From CAWIUB01 sp963839175 (GTDB lineage Bacteria > Actinomycetota > Actinomycetes > Mycobacteriales > Jatrophihabitantaceae), in NCBI GenBank assembly GCA_963839175.1, contig CAWIUB010000037.1:3426-67425 (forward strand): a DNA stretch of 64,000 nt, read 5' to 3'. How positions within the stretch are numbered: the first letter of the stretch is position 1; each line of letters starts with the position of its first letter. The position numbers were made by a program, and so were the translations under genes. Shown here piece after piece: positions 54,784 to 62,712 of this stretch. The notes beneath the pieces are model-generated. The model worked only from the letters and a program-made list of their open reading frames with translations. It was not told the DNA's origin and made no database searches.

Positions 54784-55704
54784 TCAGCCGGGCAGCAGGC
54801 GCAGCACGATGCCGTCCAGGATGTCGCGTTCGCTGACGACTAGCTCGCCAACCTCCGTCTCGTCTAGCAGCGTGCGCAGGATCAGCGCGCCAGCACAGAT
54901 GACGTCCGCCCTACCGGGATGCATCGCGGGCAACGCCGCGCGCTGGTCCCGGGTCATCGCCAACAGCCGGCCGCTCACGGCGCGCACGTGATCGGCCGGG
55001 ATGCGCGCGCCGTGCACCCGGGCCGAGTCGTATCGGCCGAGGCCGAGGGCCAGCGCGGCGAGCGTCGTGACCGTGCCCGCCACGCCGATGACCGTCGACG
55101 CTTCGTGCAGGGGCACGCCGCTTCGCACCCGGTCGATCGCGTCGCGCACGTCCGCCTCGGTCGAGACGATCTGCGCCCGGGTCGGCGGGTCGTCGTGCAA
55201 ATGGCGCTCGGTCAGCCGGACGGACCCGACGTCCACGCTGCGCGTCGACAACGGCCCGTCCGTGCCCGGCGACCCAACGATGAGCTCGGTCGAGCCGCCG
55301 CCGATGTCGGCGACCAGCGCGCGTCCATGCAGACCGGGCAGCCCGTTCACGGCACCGGTGAAGGAGAGATCGGCCTCCTCGTCCCCGCTGATCACCTCGG
55401 GCTCGATGCCCAGCACGTCATGCACCATCGCGACGAAGTCGTCGCGGTTGCCGGCGTCCCGCGTGGCGGACGTGGCGACCATTCGCAGCCGGTCGACGCC
55501 ATGGGCGCGGACGAGCGCGGCGTATTCGGCGAGCACCCGGCGCGTGCGGCCGAGGGCCTCTGGCGCGAGGCGTCCGGTGCGCTCGACGCCTTGGCCCAGA
55601 CGGACGATCTCGGTGCGGCGCAGCACGTCCGTCCGTTCCCCGTCCGCGATCAGGAGGCGCAACGAATTAGTGCCGCAGTCGATCGCCGCGACATGCCCGT
55701 TCAG
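54784..55704 (-). CDS. ppx: Ppx/GppA-type exopolyphosphatase, apparent CTG start
   Basis: An ASKHA-fold phosphatase of 306 residues. VAAIDCGTNSLRLLIADGER (phosphate 1), ATSATRDAGNRDDF, GDEEADLSFTGAV, VADIGGGSTELIVG (phosphate 2), GVAGTVTTLAAL. The phosphate 1 motif lies upstream of the only standard codon (TTG at 55662). A CTG at 55704 with GAGG seven bases before it gives the whole fold; an in-frame stop is just upstream. It hydrolyses polyphosphate or pppGpp. Confidence 0.85.
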   Translation of the reverse strand: MNGHVAAIDCGTNSLRLLIADGERTDVLRRTEIVRLGQGVERTGRLAPEALGRTRRVLAEYAALVRAHGVDRLRMVATSATRDAGNRDDFVAMVHDVLGIEPEVISGDEEADLSFTGAVNGLPGLHGRALVADIGGGSTELIVGSPGTDGPLSTRSVDVGSVRLTERHLHDDPPTRAQIVSTEADVRDAIDRVRSGVPLHEASTVIGVAGTVTTLAALALGLGRYDSARVHGARIPADHVRAVSGRLLAMTRDQRAALPAMHPGRADVICAGALILRTLLDETEVGELVVSERDILDGIVLRLLPG

Positions 55705-55747
55705 CGCACGGCCTCATTCAACGCACGGCCTCATTCAACGCACGGCC
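55705..55747. repeat. 17-bp tandem repeat, 2.5 copies, at the DUF501/ppx junction
   Basis: CGCACGGCCTCATTCAA at 55705-55721 and 55722-55738, then a partial copy at 55739-55747. It contains the DUF501 stop and the region just before the ppx start. Confidence 0.95.
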
Positions 55748-56210
55748 CGGACGTCCACCACGGACCTAGCATCGCCAGCGCCTCGTCGCCGAGCGGGTTG
55801 ACGCCCGGTCCCGCCGCAAGCGAATGAGCGACCAGCGCGTGCAGGCACTTGACCCGGGTGGGCATCCCGCCGGCGCTGACGCCGTCGATCTCGGCCACCT
55901 GCCCGAGCTGCGCCCGCCGCGCCAGGTAGGACTCATGGGCCCGCCGGTACGCGGCGGCCAGCGCCTCGTCCGTCCACAGCCGCTCGGTCATCTCACGCAT
56001 CAGCCCGGACGCCTCAAGCGTGCCGACTGCCGCCGACGCGCGCGGGCAGGTCAGGTAGTACAGCGTCGGGAACGGTGTGCCATCGGGTAGCCGAGGCCAC
56101 GTCTCGACGACGTCCGGCAGCCCACACGGGCAACGGTGCGCCACCGCGCGCATCGCTCGGGCCGGCCGGCCGAGCTGCTTCGCAACGACCGCCCAGTCGT
56201 CTTCCCCCAC
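55731..56210 (-). CDS. DUF501 family protein
   Basis: A protein of about 159 residues with the family core AVVAKQLGRPARAMRAVAHRCPCGLPDVVETWPRLPDGTPFPTLYYLTCPRA and GTLEASGLMREMTERL, plus MPTRVKCLHALVAHSLAAGPGVNPLGDEAL. Conserved between ftsB and ppx in actinobacteria; function unknown. GTG at 56210 opens the conserved part; the ATG at 56237 adds nine residues encoded by an upstream repeat. Confidence 0.9.
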   Translation of the reverse strand: MGEDDWAVVAKQLGRPARAMRAVAHRCPCGLPDVVETWPRLPDGTPFPTLYYLTCPRASAAVGTLEASGLMREMTERLWTDEALAAAYRRAHESYLARRAQLGQVAEIDGVSAGGMPTRVKCLHALVAHSLAAGPGVNPLGDEALAMLGPWWTSGPCVE

Positions 56211-56338
56211 CGAGTTGTTCGACCCAGGACGTGTCATGGCGGGCTAACGCTGCCCATTTGCGAGTTGTTCGACCCAGGGCGTCTCATAATGCGCTGGCCG
56301 CCCCCCACCTGCGAGTTGTTCGACCCAGGGCGTGTCAT
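56211..56338. repeat. three 27-bp repeats at 50-51-bp spacing
   Basis: CGAGTTGTTCGACCCAGG followed by RCGTSTCAT occurs at 56211-56237, 56261-56287 and 56312-56338, with unlike 23-24-bp spacers. An imperfect inverted relative (GTCGAACAAGTCGC) lies at 56351-56364. No cas gene is near. Confidence 0.85.
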
Positions 56339-56388
56339 AACGCGCCGACGGTCGAACAAGTCGCAGAAGCGGCAGCGAGGACGGCGGT

Positions 56389-56844
56389 TCACGGACTGCT
56401 GTCGGCGGCCTGCAGGCTGCCCCACAGCCGTTGGTTCCAGGTCTGTCCGGGCACCCGGGTTGCGTCGCTGTCGGCGGGACCGGCCGTCGTCAGCCCGGTC
56501 TTCGTGCCGGGCGTGACCACAAGGTAGACGGTGTCTCCCGGCATGGCGTATTGCAGCCGGCTGCGGGCCTGCTGCCTGATGTACGCCGGGTCGTTCCACT
56601 GCGCCTGCTGGCGCTGCAGGTTGCCGAGCTCGCTGCGCGAGTCGCGCTGTTGCTGCTCGGCCTGATGCAGCGCGCCGCGGGCGGCCAGGTATCGGTGCAG
56701 CGGCGCCGCCAGCGCCACGACGAGCAGCACGACGACCCCGCCCAGGACGAGGGCCCGTCCGGTGAAGCCGCGCCGCCGCCGTTTGCGCGGCGTCATCCGG
56801 CGCTGTGTGGGCGGCGTGATCCGGCGCTGTGTGCGCGGCGTCAT
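56389..56844 (-). CDS. ftsB: cell-division protein FtsB/DivIC family
   Basis: A 151-residue septum-formation initiator: basic cytoplasmic N-terminus with three near-identical octapeptides (MTPRTQRR, ITPPTQRR, MTPRKRRR), one membrane helix (ALVLGGVVVLLVVALAAPLHRYL), then a periplasmic coiled coil (LHQAEQQQRDSRSELGNLQRQQAQWNDPAYIRQQARSRL) and the family tail YAMPGDTVYLVV. ATG overlaps the eno stop (ATGA). Links FtsL/FtsQ at the divisome. Confidence 0.9.
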   Translation of the reverse strand: MTPRTQRRITPPTQRRMTPRKRRRRGFTGRALVLGGVVVLLVVALAAPLHRYLAARGALHQAEQQQRDSRSELGNLQRQQAQWNDPAYIRQQARSRLQYAMPGDTVYLVVTPGTKTGLTTAGPADSDATRVPGQTWNQRLWGSLQAADSSP

Positions 56845-56850
56845 CCGGCC
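56789..56850. repeat. 24-bp tandem repeat in the ftsB 5' end
   Basis: GGCGTCATCCGGCGCTGTG-type unit at 56789-56812 and 56813-56836 (few mismatches), third partial copy from 56837. Each unit encodes eight residues. Confidence 0.85.
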
Positions 56851-58142
56851 TCGGCGGAAGTCTCGGCGGGTTCGTACCGCGGGAACGCGGCCGCGCCTGC
56901 GTAGCGTGCCGCGTCGTCGAGCTCCTCCTCGATGCGCATCAGCTGGTTGTACTTGGCCACCCGCTCGCTGCGGGCCGGCGCGCCGCTCTTGATCTGGCCG
57001 CAGTTGGTGGCGACGGCGAGGTCGGCGATCGTGGTGTCCTCGGTCTCGCCGGACCGGTGGCTGATCATGCAGCGGTAGCCGTGCCGATGGGCCAGGTCCA
57101 CGGCATCGAGCGTTTCGGTGAGCGTGCCGATCTGGTTGACCTTGACCAGCAACGCATTGGCTGCGCCCGTCTCGATGCCGCGCGCGATCCGCTGCGGGTT
57201 GGTCACGAACAAGTCGTCGCCGACGATCTGCACGAGATCGTCCAGCTGCTCGGTCAGCGCCTCCCAGGCGGGCCAGTCGTCTTCGGCCAGCGGATCCTCC
57301 AGCGACACGACCGGGTAGTCGTCGATCAGCGACCGGTAGTAGGCGATCATCTCCTCTGCGGACTTGGCGCCACCCTCGAACTGGTAGGCGTCCTCCCGGT
57401 AGAACTCGCTCGCCGCTGCGTCCAGCGCAAACGCGATGTCAGAACCTGCCGCGAGGCCGGCCGTGCCGACCGCCTCGGTGATGAGGTCCAGTGCGGCCCG
57501 GTTCGAGTCGAGGCTCGGCGCGAAGCCGCCTTCGTCGCCGAGGCCGGTCGCCAAGCCCTTGGCCTTCAGCACCGACTTCAACGCGTGGTACACCTCGGCG
57601 CCCCAGCGCAGCCCTTCGGCGAACGTCGGCGCGCCGATCGGCGCGATCATGAACTCCTGCACGTCGACGTTGGAGTCGGCATGTGCGCCGCCGTTGAGGA
57701 TGTTGAACATCGGGACGGGCAGCAGGTAGGCGTTCGGCCCGCCCAGGTAGCGGAATAGCGGCAGGTCGGCCGAGTCGGCCGCGGCCTTGGCCACGGCCAG
57801 CGACACGCCGAGGATCGCGTTGGCGCCCAACCGGTCCTTGGCCGGCGTGCCGTCCAGTTCGATCAGCGCCGCGTCGACGAGCCGCTGCTCGCTCGCCTCG
57901 AAGCCGACCAGCTCCGGGCCGATCGTGTCGAGGACCGCTTCGACGGCCCTCTTGACACCCTTGCCGCCGTAACGGTCCCCGCCGTCTCGCAGCTCGACCG
58001 CCTCGAACGCGCCCGTGGACGCCCCGCTGGGCACCGCCGCCCGGGCGAGCGTGCCGTCGTCGAGGGCAACCTCGACCTCGACGGTCGGATTGCCCCGCGA
58101 ATCAAGGATCTCGCGGGCGCCTACGGCTTCGATGCTGGCCAC
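56841..58142 (-). CDS. eno: enolase
   Basis: A 433-residue enolase (2-phosphoglycerate to phosphoenolpyruvate). Motifs: REILDSRGNPTVEVEV, VPSGASTGAFEAVELRDG, GGAHADSNVDVQEFM, the signature LLVKVNQIGTLTET and HRSGETEDTTIADLAVA with the catalytic Lys/His region. Followed and overlapped by ftsB as in most actinobacteria. Confidence 0.98.
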   Translation of the reverse strand: MASIEAVGAREILDSRGNPTVEVEVALDDGTLARAAVPSGASTGAFEAVELRDGGDRYGGKGVKRAVEAVLDTIGPELVGFEASEQRLVDAALIELDGTPAKDRLGANAILGVSLAVAKAAADSADLPLFRYLGGPNAYLLPVPMFNILNGGAHADSNVDVQEFMIAPIGAPTFAEGLRWGAEVYHALKSVLKAKGLATGLGDEGGFAPSLDSNRAALDLITEAVGTAGLAAGSDIAFALDAAASEFYREDAYQFEGGAKSAEEMIAYYRSLIDDYPVVSLEDPLAEDDWPAWEALTEQLDDLVQIVGDDLFVTNPQRIARGIETGAANALLVKVNQIGTLTETLDAVDLAHRHGYRCMISHRSGETEDTTIADLAVATNCGQIKSGAPARSERVAKYNQLMRIEEELDDAARYAGAAAFPRYEPAETSAEAG

Positions 58143-58271
58143 TGACGTGGTCCTCCCGGACGGCTTTGCGACGGCTTTGCGGTCTGCCCGAGCCTAATCG
58201 TGCCGTCCGGGTGGGAGCCGCTGACCCGCCGCGCGGCGCCGCTGGCTGAGTGCGCCGTGATCCTCAGGCGA

Positions 58272-58322
58272 CAACTGCCTACCTAGTAGACAGTTGCTCC
58301 GTATAGCTGGTAGACATATAGT
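58272..58322 (+). promoter_or_regulatory. hicAB promoter and candidate operator
   Basis: CAACTG (58272-58277) and CAGTTG (58291-58296) bound a nearly symmetric 25-bp palindrome; GTAGACA occurs at 58286-58292 and again at 58310-58316. TAGACA at 58311-58316 ends six bases before the GTG start, so the mRNA is probably leaderless and the palindrome overlaps the -35 region. HicB-type antitoxins bind such sites. Confidence 0.5.
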
Positions 58323-58529
58323 GTGAAGGCGCGGGAGGTGATGCGCCGGATCGAGCAGTTGGGCGGCGTGCACGTGCGCACGACCGGCTCGCACCGGATC
58401 TATCGGGCGGGCCAGTCCACGACAACGGTGGCGGGCAACCCAGGCCACGATATTGCGACGGGGACGCTGCACAAGATCGAGCGCGACCTCGCGCCCGAGT
58501 TCGGGAAGGGGTGGCTGATCAAGCGATGA
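58323..58529 (+). CDS. hicA: HicA-type mRNA interferase toxin
   Basis: A 68-residue double-stranded-RNA-binding-like toxin: MKAREVMRRIEQLGGVHVRTTGSHRIYRAG with the catalytic His in GSHRIY, then VAGNPGHDIATGTLHKIERDL. Its stop overlaps the hicB start (ATGA at 58526-58529). Confidence 0.92.
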   Translation: MKAREVMRRIEQLGGVHVRTTGSHRIYRAGQSTTTVAGNPGHDIATGTLHKIERDLAPEFGKGWLIKR

Positions 58530-58921
58530 GCGAGCACGAATACCGGGTCGTGGTAACCCGGGAAGGTGACGCCTGGCTGGCCGAAGTGCCGAGCTTGCCC
58601 CCGGCCCATACCGACGCCCGCAACCTGACCACGCTCGACCGCTACGTGCGCGAGGTGATCGTGCTGGCCGCAGACCTTCCAGACAACGTGATGGACGAAC
58701 TGCAGTTGGACTGGGAGTTCCACACCGGCGACACCGAGATGGACGAGGAGTTGGCCGCGCTGCGGCGGCACCGGACGGACGCCGACCGACTCCGGTCGGC
58801 AGTGGAGCTGGAGACCAGCGAGGCCGCGCGGCGCCTGCAGCGCCGCGGCTTCTCGGTGCGAGATACCGGCACTCTGCTGGGAGTCTCGCCAGCGCGCGCG
58901 CAGCAGTTGCTGGCGAGCTGA
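58526..58921 (+). CDS. hicB: HicB-type antitoxin
   Basis: A 131-residue antitoxin. The N-terminal partial RNase H-like fold shows YRVVVTREGDAWLAEVPSLPPAHTDARNLTTLDRYVREVI; the C-terminal helix-turn-helix is SEAARRLQRRGFSVRDTGTLLGVSPARAQQLL. Neutralises HicA and represses the operon. Confidence 0.88.
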   Translation: MSEHEYRVVVTREGDAWLAEVPSLPPAHTDARNLTTLDRYVREVIVLAADLPDNVMDELQLDWEFHTGDTEMDEELAALRRHRTDADRLRSAVELETSEAARRLQRRGFSVRDTGTLLGVSPARAQQLLAS

Positions 58922-58927
58922 TCCCGC

Positions 58928-59212
58928 GGCGCGATCCGCGTGCTCACCCACTGGGCGACCACCTCGCGACCAGCTAGCGAACCGCAACCGCGCCGACGAA
59001 ACAGCGGTTGATCGCTGCTTCCGGCGCGATCCGCGTGCTCACCCGCTGGGCGACCACATCGCGACCTGCTAGCGGACCGCAGCCGCGCCGACGAAACAGC
59101 GGTCGATCGCTCCTTCCGGCGCGATCCGCGTGCTCACCCGCTGGGCGACCACATCGCGACCAGCTAGCGGACCGCAGCCGCGCCGACGGAACGGCGGTCG
59201 ATCGCTCCTTCC
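58928..59212. repeat. three 95-bp tandem repeats
   Basis: Exactly 3 x 95 bp (58928-59022, 59023-59117, 59118-59212), each starting GGCGCGATCCGCGTGCTCAC; copies 2 and 3 differ at very few sites, copy 1 at about nine. A fourth unit begins at 59213 (GGCGCG) but diverges. Internal inverted segments (CGCGCCG and CGGCGCG) allow hairpins. The gap 58922-59229 holds no gene. Confidence 0.95.
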
Positions 59213-59229
59213 GGCGCGTTCGACTTGCT

Positions 59230-59745
59230 CTATTCGCCGGTGGCGCCGTCGATCGCCTCGCGCAGCAGGTCGGCGTGGCCGTTGTGGCGGGCGTACTCCT
59301 CGATCATGTGGGCCAGGATCCAGCGCAGCGAGATGGTCTCGCCGGTGCGGTCGTGGACGAACGTCTGCTCAAGCGGCGCGGCGGCGATGATCTCCTGCGC
59401 CCGGGCGATCTGGGCGCGCCAGTCGGCGAACGCTCGCGCCACGACCGCTTCGTCCGGCACGGCGCCGTCGAAGTCGAGATCGGGCTCGGCATCGGTGAAG
59501 TACAGCGGCGGCGCGTCCTCGTCGGCGAAGCGTCGCCGGAACCAGCTGCGCTCCACCTCGGCGAGGTGCCTCACCAGGCCGAGCAGGGACAGCGTGGACG
59601 TCGGCACAGCGCGGCGCGCCAACTGTTCAGCCGACAGTCCGTCGCACTTCCACTCGAGCGTCGCGCGCTGGAAGTCAAGGAAGCCGACGAGCGTTGACCG
59701 CTCGTCACCCGTCGTAGGTGGCTCAGGACGTTCATCGGCGCGCAT
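59230..59745 (-). CDS. DinB-family (DUF664) protein
   Basis: A 171-residue four-helix-bundle protein. Metal-binding His pattern: GLVRHLAEVERSWFRRR, then ISLRWILAHMIEEYARHNGHADLLREAIDG. Actinobacterial members include mycothiol-dependent maleylpyruvate isomerase-like transferases; a thiol-transferase role fits mca in this genome but is inference. ATG at 59745. Confidence 0.88.
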   Translation of the reverse strand: MRADERPEPPTTGDERSTLVGFLDFQRATLEWKCDGLSAEQLARRAVPTSTLSLLGLVRHLAEVERSWFRRRFADEDAPPLYFTDAEPDLDFDGAVPDEAVVARAFADWRAQIARAQEIIAAAPLEQTFVHDRTGETISLRWILAHMIEEYARHNGHADLLREAIDGATGE

Positions 59746-59749
59746 GGCC

Positions 59750-60367
59750 TCATCCTTTCTCGGCGGCGCTAAGCGCCGCGCGGTAGCGACGAGCGGTTTC
59801 CCGCAGCGCCGTCTCCGGATCGACGCCCTCGGCGACCGCATCGCGGACCACGGCGAACAGCCGCTCGCCTATGCCATCTCCGTCGACGTCGACGTCGAGA
59901 CCGGCGCGGTTGGCGCGCGACACCAGCTTGGCGGCCAGCGCAAGCGCCGGCTGGCCCATCGGGACACCTTCGGCGGCGGAGGTACGGCCCTTCTCGGCGA
60001 CCTTCAGCCGCTCCCAGTTCTCGTTGACGGCGTGCGCGTCGGCTGCCGCGGTTGACCCGAAGACGTGCGGGTGGCGGCGGACCAGCTTGGCCACCAGATC
60101 GCCGGCGACGTCCTCGATGGAGAATCGCTGGTCCGGCGGCAGCTCTTGCGCGAGCCGGGCGTGGAACAGCACCTGGAGCAAGATGTCGCCGAGCTCCTCG
60201 CGCAGTAGGGCGAAATCATCGGTCTCGATCGCCTCGAGCGTCTCGTAGGTCTCCTCGACCAGGTACTTGGCCAGCGAGCGATGCGTCTGGGCCGCGTCCC
60301 ACGGACATCCGCCCGGCGAGCGCAGCCGATCCATCACCTCGACCGCCTGCGTCAGCTGGGACGTCAT
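59750..60367 (-). CDS. mazG: nucleoside triphosphate pyrophosphohydrolase MazG
   Basis: A 205-residue MazG. Catalytic EExxE...ExxD pattern in KYLVEETYETLEAIETDDFALLREELGDILLQVLFHARL; CPWDAAQTHRSL precedes it. Hydrolyses NTPs, including damaged ones. Position with eno and ftsB matches mycobacteria. ATG at 60367 shares a base with the upstream lipoprotein stop (TGATG). Confidence 0.93.
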   Translation of the reverse strand: MTSQLTQAVEVMDRLRSPGGCPWDAAQTHRSLAKYLVEETYETLEAIETDDFALLREELGDILLQVLFHARLAQELPPDQRFSIEDVAGDLVAKLVRRHPHVFGSTAAADAHAVNENWERLKVAEKGRTSAAEGVPMGQPALALAAKLVSRANRAGLDVDVDGDGIGERLFAVVRDAVAEGVDPETALRETARRYRAALSAAEKG

Positions 60368-60955
60368 CAGCCAGCTGCGGCCGCGGAGGCCGACGGCAGC
60401 GTGAGGAAGCTCGGCGTCGGCGGCTCGCCGAGCGACAGCGTCTTGGCGTCCCACGCGCCGTAGCGCCCGTTCACCGTGACCGGCACGCCGAGCTTCTGCA
60501 CTGCGGCCAGAATCTCCGCGGAGCTTGACGCGTTGAGCCGTTTGGCCAGGACGTACTCGAGCGAGAACGCCTCGAGGTAGACCGGGACGAAGTCTGACTT
60601 GAATCCGTCCTTGACCAGCTGCGCGGTCTGCTCCTGCTCGGTCGAGCCCTGCAGGATCGCGGCCCGCCCCTCGGCCAGCTCGCTCGGCGTCGCCGGGCCG
60701 CCATGGTCTTGCAGGGCGCGATCGAACAGCTTCCTCTGGACGAGGGTCTGCAACACCGCCGACCTCGGCACGATCGTCGCGCCCGTCGAGGTGGTGAACG
60801 GCACTGCCTGCGGCGTGAGGTACCCGCTAACCCTGGACTCGGTGATCCGGTCGCCGCCGACGTACGGCGGCCGTGCCGACCTTGGAGTCGCACGCGGACA
60901 GTGCGGTCACGGCAAGGGCAGCAGCGGCGACGCCACCGAGCAGGCGGAACTTCAC
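60367..60955 (-). pseudogene. SurA-like lipoprotein with a +1 frameshift
   Basis: From the GTG at 60955 a lipoprotein signal (KFRLLGGVAAAALAVTALSAC) is followed by DSKVGTA; near 60862-60865 one extra base must be skipped to continue as YVGGDRITESRVSGYLTP and then VPFTTSTGATIVPRSAVLQTLVQRKLF to AVQKLGVPVTVNGRYGAWD. The whole matches the SurA N-terminal chaperone-like lipoprotein found beside mazG and eno in actinobacteria. Without the signal part it would not be exported. Confidence 0.75.
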
Positions 60956-61041
60956 GGCAGTCGGAGCTCCAGTCGCGGACGGTCGGACTGACGCAAAGAC
61001 TCTCACGGGGTTGTCGTGACCGCGTCAGCAGCCCGGCTGCC

Positions 61042-61110
61042 GATCACGTCTTCCCCGCGTTTCGTCGCTGGCGGGCTGGCTGAGCGCTCAATCGCGGGGA
61101 AAACGTGATC
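61042..61110. terminator. long near-perfect inverted repeat between convergent-side genes
   Basis: GATCACGTCTTCCCCGCG (61042-61059) pairs with CGCGGGGAAAACGTGATC (61093-61110), 17 of 18 positions, 33-nt loop; an outer GGGTTGT/ACAACCC pair (about 61012 and 61126) may extend it. Sits between the DUF218 gene and the lipoprotein gene. Candidate terminator or stabilising structure. Confidence 0.5.
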
Positions 61111-61121
61111 GACAGCGCGTG

Positions 61122-61706
61122 TCAACAACCCGATTGCAGCTCGGCCTTGACGTACGCCCCGGTTTGGTACGCAAATTCGTAGAGCCAACGGCCCACCGTG
61201 AGACTCGCGTTGTCGGGCACCATCTGCACCCGCCCGGAGAAGCAGCGCTTGAACAGCATGTGAGCGCGAGATAGATGTGGCTTGTCGGCATAGACGATGA
61301 CGTTCGTCCAGTGCCGCTGCGCAGCCACCTTGCCGAGCTCGCGCGCCTCGCCTTGCGTTGTGCCCGGTCTGGGGATGAAGCAGGTAATGGTGATGCCGCG
61401 CTGCGGTTGGGTGCACAGCGCAGAGCGAGGGGTCCCGGTGTCACCGACCGAGACGAGCATCTGGCCCACATGCAGCTCGGACGCCAACGTGATTGCCTCG
61501 TCCAGGCGCGCTCCCAACGAGGGACCCAGCACCACGATCGCGTCCGCCTTGGCCGGCGGCTCGCTCGTCTGCGGATGCACGATCACGAGATAGACGAACA
61601 CGAGCCACGTCACGAACAGCGCCAGCAGAATGGACAGGCCTGACCACACGGCTCGGCGCAGCCGTGCTCGCGGCCGCGCCGACTGGCGCACTCCCCCCGG
61701 GTGCAT
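61122..61706 (-). CDS. DUF218/YdcF (SanA-like) membrane protein
   Basis: A 194-residue protein with a basic N-terminus, one membrane helix (SGLSILLALFVTWLVFVYLVIV) and a DUF218 domain (ADAIVVLGPSLGARLDEAITLASEL, TCFIPRPGTTQGEARELGKVAAQRHWTNVIVYADKPHLSRAHMLFKRCF). Relatives act in envelope integrity or vancomycin sensitivity. Function here unknown. Confidence 0.85.
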   Translation of the reverse strand: MHPGGVRQSARPRARLRRAVWSGLSILLALFVTWLVFVYLVIVHPQTSEPPAKADAIVVLGPSLGARLDEAITLASELHVGQMLVSVGDTGTPRSALCTQPQRGITITCFIPRPGTTQGEARELGKVAAQRHWTNVIVYADKPHLSRAHMLFKRCFSGRVQMVPDNASLTVGRWLYEFAYQTGAYVKAELQSGC

Positions 61707-61745
61707 CAGCTCAGGGTAGGCGGTCGAGCTGTGTCCCCTACTGCG

Positions 61746-62609
61746 TCACAGAGTCACGCCGTACGACTCGTCGAAGAACGCGTCAGTGATGTACTCCGGC
61801 GTCAGGTAGCCGAACCCGTTGTCGCCCCACCCGGTGCCCCAGCTGTTGCGGACGATGAATCGCCCGTCAGCGCGGTAGCCGACCACGCAGATCGCATGGC
61901 CGCCCCGCACCGTGTCCGGCTGGAAGGTATCGACGTTCCCATCGGTCGACGTGGCATTGTCCCAGGAGGCGTCGACGCTGAACGCGGCGAGGATTGGGCC
62001 ATTCGTGGACAGCCACGTCTTCCAATCGGGCAGATTCTTGCCGAGGTTGAAATACGAGATGATGCGGCGCTGCGCGCAGCTGGCGTAGAACGTGTTCTCG
62101 CCGCCGAGGTACATCGCGGTGGCCAGGTGGAACGGCAGGTCGGCCATCAGGGCGACACCCTGCTTGCGGGCGATGTCCACCGCGGCCTTGAGCGTGGTCC
62201 CGGCTTCCTCGATGAACGTCTCTGGACGCGCCGTGATCGTGTCGGTCTCCTTCGAGGCCATCCAGATGTGCCGGGGCGACAGCAGGTCGGCTTGCCCGAT
62301 CTTGCCGGCCTTGAACATGTGATAGCGAAGTACGCCGTCGGCGGTGGCCCAGCCCACGCACGAACCGGTGTTCTCCTGGTCGTTGATCGTCCACCACGGC
62401 GCCCGCAGATCCACCGACGCCGGCAGCTTGGCCACTGCGCCAAGCGCCCCCGACTCCACCGAGTCGCGGAAGCTCCAGTCGCTCTCGGTGCCCCGGCTCG
62501 GCACGACGTTGCAGATGTAGCGCGCCGGCCCTTCGGCGCGTCGGCGCGGGCTCGCGGCGGACTTCTTCGCCGGCGCCTTCTTCGTCGCTGCTCTCTTCGC
62601 TGCGGGCAT
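61746..62609 (-). CDS. papain-family (C1) cysteine peptidase
   Basis: A 287-residue protease with papain residues in order: oxyanion-hole Gln78 and Cys84 in NDQENTGSCVGWATADG, His238 in TVRGGHAICVVGYR, Asn255 in IVRNSWGTGWGDNGFGYL. No signal peptide or pro-domain; the N-terminus is a short Lys/Ala/Pro tail (MPAAKRAATKKAPAKKSAAS) of the kind that binds DNA or surfaces. ATG at 62609 follows GAAGGAG by eight bases. Unusual in actinobacterial cytoplasm; substrates unknown. Confidence 0.85.
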   Translation of the reverse strand: MPAAKRAATKKAPAKKSAASPRRRAEGPARYICNVVPSRGTESDWSFRDSVESGALGAVAKLPASVDLRAPWWTINDQENTGSCVGWATADGVLRYHMFKAGKIGQADLLSPRHIWMASKETDTITARPETFIEEAGTTLKAAVDIARKQGVALMADLPFHLATAMYLGGENTFYASCAQRRIISYFNLGKNLPDWKTWLSTNGPILAAFSVDASWDNATSTDGNVDTFQPDTVRGGHAICVVGYRADGRFIVRNSWGTGWGDNGFGYLTPEYITDAFFDESYGVTL

Positions 62610-62712
62610 CGCGTTCACTCCTTCGGTTGGCAGCGTGGATACGCCGCCCTCGTCGACATTGGCGAGGAGTGGCGTACACCACAATGAGATACACCCCCTA
62701 CCGTGAACAGGC

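Noticed and set aside
56211..56338. CRISPR array
   Set aside because: Only three degenerate units, one entering a coding start, spacers of uniform short size and no cas genes nearby.
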